Part shown: positions 59,065 to 64,000 of the stretch, one piece after another | How positions within the stretch are numbered: position 1 is the first letter of the stretch | Layout of the letters: each line of letters opens with the position of its first letter | Assembly: GCA_963932465.1 (NCBI GenBank) | Contig: OZ010795.1 | Coordinates: forward strand, 471,376,806-471,440,805 | Length of the DNA: 64,000 nt | Direction: 5' to 3' | Source of the DNA: Maratus speciosus | Taxonomy: Eukaryota > Arthropoda > Arachnida > Araneae > Salticidae | Program-made: the position numbers and the translations under genes | Notes under the pieces: generated by a model | Told to the model about the DNA's origin: nothing | What the model saw: only the letters and a program-made list of their open reading frames with translations | The model's database searches: none

Positions 59065-59980
59065 TTTTTTCAACAATGTATTTTTTCTAAACTCATTACA
59101 GATTAAATACAATCAAAAATAATCTTTTTAATTCTAAAGATATCAAATATAAACATTCGTAGGAAATACCACTGCAATACTGGCAGGGCTGCCATTGGCG
59201 ACTATTTTTTAATTCCATCTCGCACCACTTTTTCAAAACAAAGATCTTCCACAAACGCTTTGACAGCATGTGCAAGAGAAATATGCTACAAAATTTACTT
59301 TAAAAAAAATGGTGGTGCGAGTCGAATATAAAATTAGTCGCCACTGGCAGCTCTGTTCTGAGAGTACAAAGTTTCAAAAGTCTATTTAAAAAATATTTTA
59401 AGGGGGAGGTTACCGTTCATCGGCTGGAAAAATAGATCAACTTATGGATTTTTTTTTTTCATAAAAAGAATGTAAAGTAACACACAAACTTAATTTACCT
59501 ACTTATTATACATAGTTTTTGCCAAAAAATATTTTTATTATACAATAATTATTAAAATTAATGGCGATAGTGTTAGTTGCATATGGGTATGCTGTCCACG
59601 CATCACCCTGCACAGATTGTGAGCAATGTCTTCTGAAACAAACAAAATGAAATTTTTCAGAAAACTTGTTGAATCTGAGTGGTCATGAACCAATTTTTAG
59701 TGGAATTAAATGGTCTTTAGTAAAGTAGTAGTCGCTTGAAAAAAAAAAAAATGTTTTTTTTTTACCTTTTTTTTTTTTCTCTCAATTCAAGGTGATTTAA
59801 AAATTATTATTATTATTATTATTATTATAATTACATATGAAAGGCTCCCGTAGCCATGCAAGTTAAATAATCTGAAAAGATGAAAGAAAAAGATGATTGG
59901 TGTTTCCATTCAAACGCAATTTTACAAATGTCTTTTCAAGAAATATACGTTAATAGCTCGACTAAAGAAAACTAAGTTAA
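59065..59980. other. Interval with no recognised gene
   Basis: It contains a short inverted pair about 59180-59230 and 59300-59355 (GGCAGGGCTGCCATTGGCGA against TCGCCACTGGCAGCTCT), probably a small foldback, plus ATT repeats near 59805-59830. No exon or RNA gene seen. Confidence 0.5.
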
Positions 59981-60039
59981 TTGTTATACAGTAATCCCTT
60001 AACATTCGCGAGTTTTGATTATTCGCGAAATGGGCGATT

Positions 60040-60480
60040 CCGTGCGGCACTTAACGCAGGCTTTAATTTGCATTTATTCAATTATTTATTAAATTTTAAT
60101 TTTAATTGTGATTTTAGGTGGTATGGTAAATAAGTTATTACCATATTTTTTAGTTTAAATGTGTGGAAATAAAACTCACAGAAATATATCATTTAATTTT
60201 ATACTCAAAATGTGCTTTTTTTTCTGAAGTAGAAAAAAAGCACATTTTGAGTAATGAAATTAAATGATATACTTCTGTGAGTTTTATTGCCACACATTTA
60301 AATTTTAAAATATGGTAATAACTTATTTACCATACCACCTAAAATCAGAATTAACATTAAAATTTAATAAATAATTGAATAAATGAAAATTAAAACCTGC
60401 GTTACGTGTGTGACACTCTCCACGGAATCACCCAAATAGAAAATGCAGAACATTTCAACATTCGCGAATACTTAACTTGG
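60040..60480. repeat. Long palindrome near left end of TIR element
   Basis: Arms of about 190 bp are reverse complements, for example AAGCACATTTTGAGTA at the centre and CATACCACCTAAAAT further out. The outer parts repeat the CGCGAA terminus, so this is probably a full MITE formed by two inverted ends. Confidence 0.85.
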
Positions 60481-61254
60481 TTATTCGCGAATTTTGTTTT
60501 ATAAAGTAAACTCACATTGTTTTACCAATTCTGTGAACTACATGATACTGGACACCTACATGACACTGGTACACTACGGTAAAGCCTACAGTATTACTGT
60601 ATGGCCTAAGTCGTGAGAGCTTCAGCCCTCGTGTTGAGGGAAAATAACAGATCAGTAATTTTCTTTTAGGTAGATTTCGTATGAAATACTACCTATTGGC
60701 GTCGTTCCTATGTTGGAATTTCTGAAAAATTTTTGCAGATCTACACCGATCATGACCCTTAGAGCCCAAAACCACCCTCAATAAAAAAAACTTTATCTAT
60801 CTATGTATGTATATATATCGCTTTCTTCTGGACACGATAATTTCCACAATTCTGCACCAATCTCTTCCAAACTGATACATAAAATCAAGGGGCATAAAAT
60901 CTCGGTTAAGTTCGTTAATGGGCAAAATCGGACCAAGGGGATGGAAATAGGGAGGGGTTTTGTGAAAACCGAAAACCTCCCATAACTTCTTAATTTTTGT
61001 ACATATCAAATCAGTTTAAAGTTTTTATTACTTTTAAAAATAGGGCCAAAAGTTCATGTATCACAGATTTTTGATAAAGTTAAAAATGGGCTCAAGGGGC
61101 GCAAAAAATAGGGTTTTTAGAGATAAGATATAAAATCCCCATGAATTTATCATATATCTCCTTAATATTGTCTACAACATCTATATAGACAAGTTTTGGA
61201 TAGGACCAATTCTTACAGCAAAAACAAATTAAAAATACATAGCGGTTGAAGAAA

Positions 61255-61915
61255 AAAATCATCTTAGTAAGGGTGTATTTAAATCCAAACTACTTATTTT
61301 CTGAATCATTTTACAATTCATTTTTGCTCTCAAAGGCTTCCAATTGGTACCTTTTCTTACTCAGAAACTATATAATGTACCGTAATGGTCAATTTTTTGA
61401 TAGAGGCAGAATATATTTTAAAACATGCTGTCAAAGTGGGCCTTTTGAACCGAATTTTCCGAAGCGGATTGTGTTGGAAAAATCATCGTATTAAGGGAGT
61501 ATTCAAATCCAAGCTGCTTATTTTCTGACTCATTTTTAAATTCATTTTTGCTCTCAAACGCATCCAATTGACAGATTCGCTTATTCAGAAACTATATAAT
61601 GTACCGTAATGATCGATTTTTTGACAGAGGCAGAATATATTTCCAAAAATGATGTCAAAGTGGGCATTTTGAACGGAATTTCTCGAAGCGATTGTGTTAG
61701 AAACGAAAAATATTGTCTTACTGAGAAAATAATTGTTTATATATCAAGTTTTAATTAATTGAACGAAAATTAAAAACACAGGTCGCTTATAAATCTCTTC
61801 AAAAATCACGTCAATAAGTTTCATATTTTTCCTATTAAAAATGAATCTGGAGTTATGCCAGAAAATTTCGAGTTGTTGAGCATGGAAAAGTATTTTTTTT
61901 TTTTTAATACCGCCC
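61255..61915. mobile_element. TTAAGGC-family MITE copies
   Basis: A short left-part copy (about 61265-61460) is followed by a longer one (61493-61915), both carrying AAGTGGGC(C/A)TTTTGAACC-like blocks. The right end is near TACCGCCCTAA. Confidence 0.6.
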
Positions 61916-62573
61916 TAACATGATTCGGATAAAACCAGTTATTATATAAAAATAAAATAAAAACTCGTCAAAAGCGGCCAGATAAAATTGTTAAAGTGGG
62001 TTTATCTCTAATCGTGATTTGGTTTTTGTTTGTGAAATTAGTACTTAATTTCGAAATGTACCTCCGCCTGTAGGCCGGGTCGGCAGTGATTTTTTTTTTT
62101 TTTATGCAGATTTTTTTTTTCAATTTTCTAAATGTTCTAAAATTCCAAATTTTTATTGCAGGTGAAATATTTTCTGCGAAAATTGTCGGAAAATTTTAAA
62201 ACATCAACAACAACTTGTTGAAAAAGCAATAGAATGCGATTCTTCACTGATGAGGAGTCTTAAATTTAAAATAGAAATCAATGCCGCAAATTTTCTTACA
62301 TGGAAATTCATAAACAAAAGATCTGCTCTATCAAACAATCGCACATCCCTAAATTTTTTTCCACCATCGAATAGCAAGTAAAATTTGTACAATCTGTTTA
62401 TAATTATTCAAATTTATTTAAAGCATATACTTTAAATGTATAGTGCTTCATAAATATACTTTTTAAATTTCAGTTGCTCTTTTCCAATTAAAAAACTAAC
62501 CCACTTATGTGCATGGGAAGATAGTCTCAACATTCGCAGAGATTTCCGCGAACTTAACCCTCGCGAATGTTAA

Positions 62574-62774
62574 CCCCTTCGGGACAAGCTTCTTTTACAG
62601 AATTTTTAATTTTTTATCACCGGCTTTCCAAAAAAAGAAATTTTTGCCTAATTGAATCGGGAAAATGCTCGGGCTAAATAAGGCAAAATTTGCAATAAAA
62701 ATTTACTTATGAGAATAATCACGGATTCTGAGCACCTTACACGGCACGTATACCGGTCGCTCGTCCCCAAGGGG
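62574..62774. mobile_element. TTAA-flanked MITE (TIR CCCCTTCGGGAC)
   Basis: TTAA at 62570-62573 and 62775-62778. Termini CCCCTTCGGGACAAGC and GCTCGTCCCCAAGGGG are inverted with a small mismatch. It interrupts the right TIR of the element 59989-62788 exactly at its TTAA. Interior is related to 2618-2926. Confidence 0.93.
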
Positions 62775-62831
62775 TTAAGGGGTTACTGTATTTTACAACT
62801 AGAAGTTCTTCCGCGATTCTTGGACTTATAC

Positions 62832-62945
62832 CTGAGAAGCAAAGAATACAACACGCCTGCAGTTGCGTCCCGCTGAGTCCTGTCTGCTTTTCAGCCGGTC
62901 AGTGCTGGCTTTCAATTGACTGTAACTTCTTTAAGTACTATTTTG
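62832..62945 (-). other. Candidate 5'-untranslated exon
   Basis: A block richer in G+C than its surroundings ends in a strong donor on the minus strand (CTCAG then GTATAAGT at 62831). It lies outside the neighbouring transposon and upstream of coding exon 1, which itself begins with an acceptor and untranslated bases. Right boundary is arbitrary. This is a position-and-splice-site argument only; another gene's exon or chance are possible. Confidence 0.22.
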
Positions 62946-62949
62946 AATT

Positions 62950-64000
62950 TCATCTAACCGTTTTAGGAGCTTATTATATACACTATAGAGATTCAAAATA
63001 TGTGAAAAAAAGGAAGGTTTTTTTTTACCCGAGTGCCAAGAAGGGTTATGTATTTCGCGCGTATCTGGGTATGTGGGTATTTCTTTATACCCTCAAAACA
63101 TCCCAACAGTTGGATGTATTTTAATGAATGGTGTCTTTATCAATTCGTCTTAACAGTCCGATGGTTATAGGCTAGGTTTTGTTTTTATAAATTCCAAAAT
63201 GGGGTCGTAAAATACAAAATAGCGGTAGGGACGAAATTTTTTTTTACGCACCCTATTGAGTGGCATATCATTGGATAGGTCTTTCAAAATGAAGACGATG
63301 TTTCATTGACTATTTTACAGTCAGAAGCTCCGTTTAAATATTACACAACCTGGAAGTCGAGTAGGCAGGAGCTTTACTGCAACTCTAACATTCATTCACA
63401 TCTATACGCCTCATCAAAACAGTGTTTTTAGATAGAAACTAACAATTAAACACAACTTAAAAGTCATCAATACAAGGAAATAAAAAAATAGGTAAGTAAT
63501 TTTAAAAAATAGTTTCACATTGATGAGAAATAAATAGCTCGCTTTTTACGCAGTCGGGTTTTTTTATTTTTTAAATTTAATTTTTATTCATGAATGGTAA
63601 TATCCCTTTAAGACACATTTTAGATTATACTCAACCACTCACTTGTTTCCCATAAATTCGAATATATGAATAATCTTAGTTATATCATTATGCTGCTATT
63701 AAAGCTTATATTTTACAGAAATACATTTGAGTTTTAACCTATTACAGACCAGAGTTTGCAGTTTGAAAGGACAAATTAGAAAATCAATTAAAAACTAAAT
63801 TCATTCATATTGAATTTGAAATAAAAATAGAAGTTATAACAGAAACGTGGCTTTCATATTTTGAGGCAGAAATTAGGTTTTAGTCACAAACGGAAAAATA
63901 TGTGGAAAATGAAAAAAAAAAAAAAAAAAAGGAAAAAGAAACGGGCTATTTTGTAATTTTTAACAGTGCACAACTTAAAAAAAGCTATATATATATAAGA
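62950..64000. other. Right-edge interval with no recognised gene
   Basis: AT-rich with short A and T runs. A weak tandem of GTATG/GGGTAT bases lies near 63045-63080. No exon, element end or RNA gene could be supported. Confidence 0.45.

Larger units (their letters stand above)
59989..62788. mobile_element. TA-flanked TIR element (CAGTAATCCCTTAACATTCG)
   Basis: The left end CAGTAATCCCTTAACATTCG and right end CTCGCGAATG-TTAA-GGGGTTACTG are inverted and flanked by TA. The right TIR is split at its TTAA by another MITE (62574-62774). Inside, 60040-60480 is a second inverted copy of the left end, making a long palindrome centred near 60235. No transposase is visible. The TIR style fits pogo/Tigger (inference). 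Confidence 0.85.

Overview
The window is eukaryotic nuclear DNA, strongly AT-rich, with kilobase-scale introns packed with DNA transposons, MITEs, Penelope-like retroelements (PLEs) and tRNA-derived SINEs. The host gene, intron structure and mix of mariner, pogo and PLE copies suggest an arthropod. A chelicerate such as a spider is my guess, not something the sequence proves.

Host gene. One protein-coding gene runs on the minus strand across about 49 kb. I assembled nine coding exons by matching splice sites, phase and family similarity: 52945-52851, 40870-40724, 33896-33816, 27080-26965, 26857-26836 (a 22-nt microexon), 22342-22148, 16312-16223, 8711-8609 and 4174-3852. All phases agree, giving 390 codons plus 2 nt. 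The product is an orthologue of PTPDC1, a dual-specificity-type phosphatase linked to cilia. The last exon ends in a splice donor, so the C-terminus lies beyond the left edge. The most striking feature is that the catalytic cysteine of the P-loop is a serine (HSHAGLGRTG, Ser185), while the P-loop arginine and the WKD-loop aspartate are kept. If real, this is a pseudophosphatase with a substrate-trapping configuration.

Mobile elements, left to right. 1-1564: mariner remnant. 1850-3710: inverted repeat holding a SINE with a 14-bp target duplication and a TTAA MITE. 5350-8300: old interspersed repeat. 9031-10205: two foldbacks. 10365-11268: Tc1/mariner with a nested MITE. 11420-15900: inverted and rearranged PLE with GIY-YIG fragments and three nested MITEs. 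17348-19254: TTAA element with a nested TA-flanked MITE. 24139-25016: defective mariner. 27919-32957: pogo/Tigger-type element holding a satellite array and a long palindrome. 34167-36506: element with a hairpin start. 37515-38582: long palindromic MITE. 41931-45585: pogo-like element with a decayed transposase. 47063-52835: a deep nest beside coding exon 1. 55338-59062: a MITE split by a PLE. 59989-62788: a TIR element whose own TIR holds a TTAA MITE.

Many nested insertions can be proved within the window, because a second uninterrupted copy or the opposite arm supplies the empty site. Two minisatellites (58 bp and 54 bp units) and one satellite array (about 305 bp units) lie in introns of the phosphatase gene. 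No true tRNA or rRNA gene and no CRISPR array was found.
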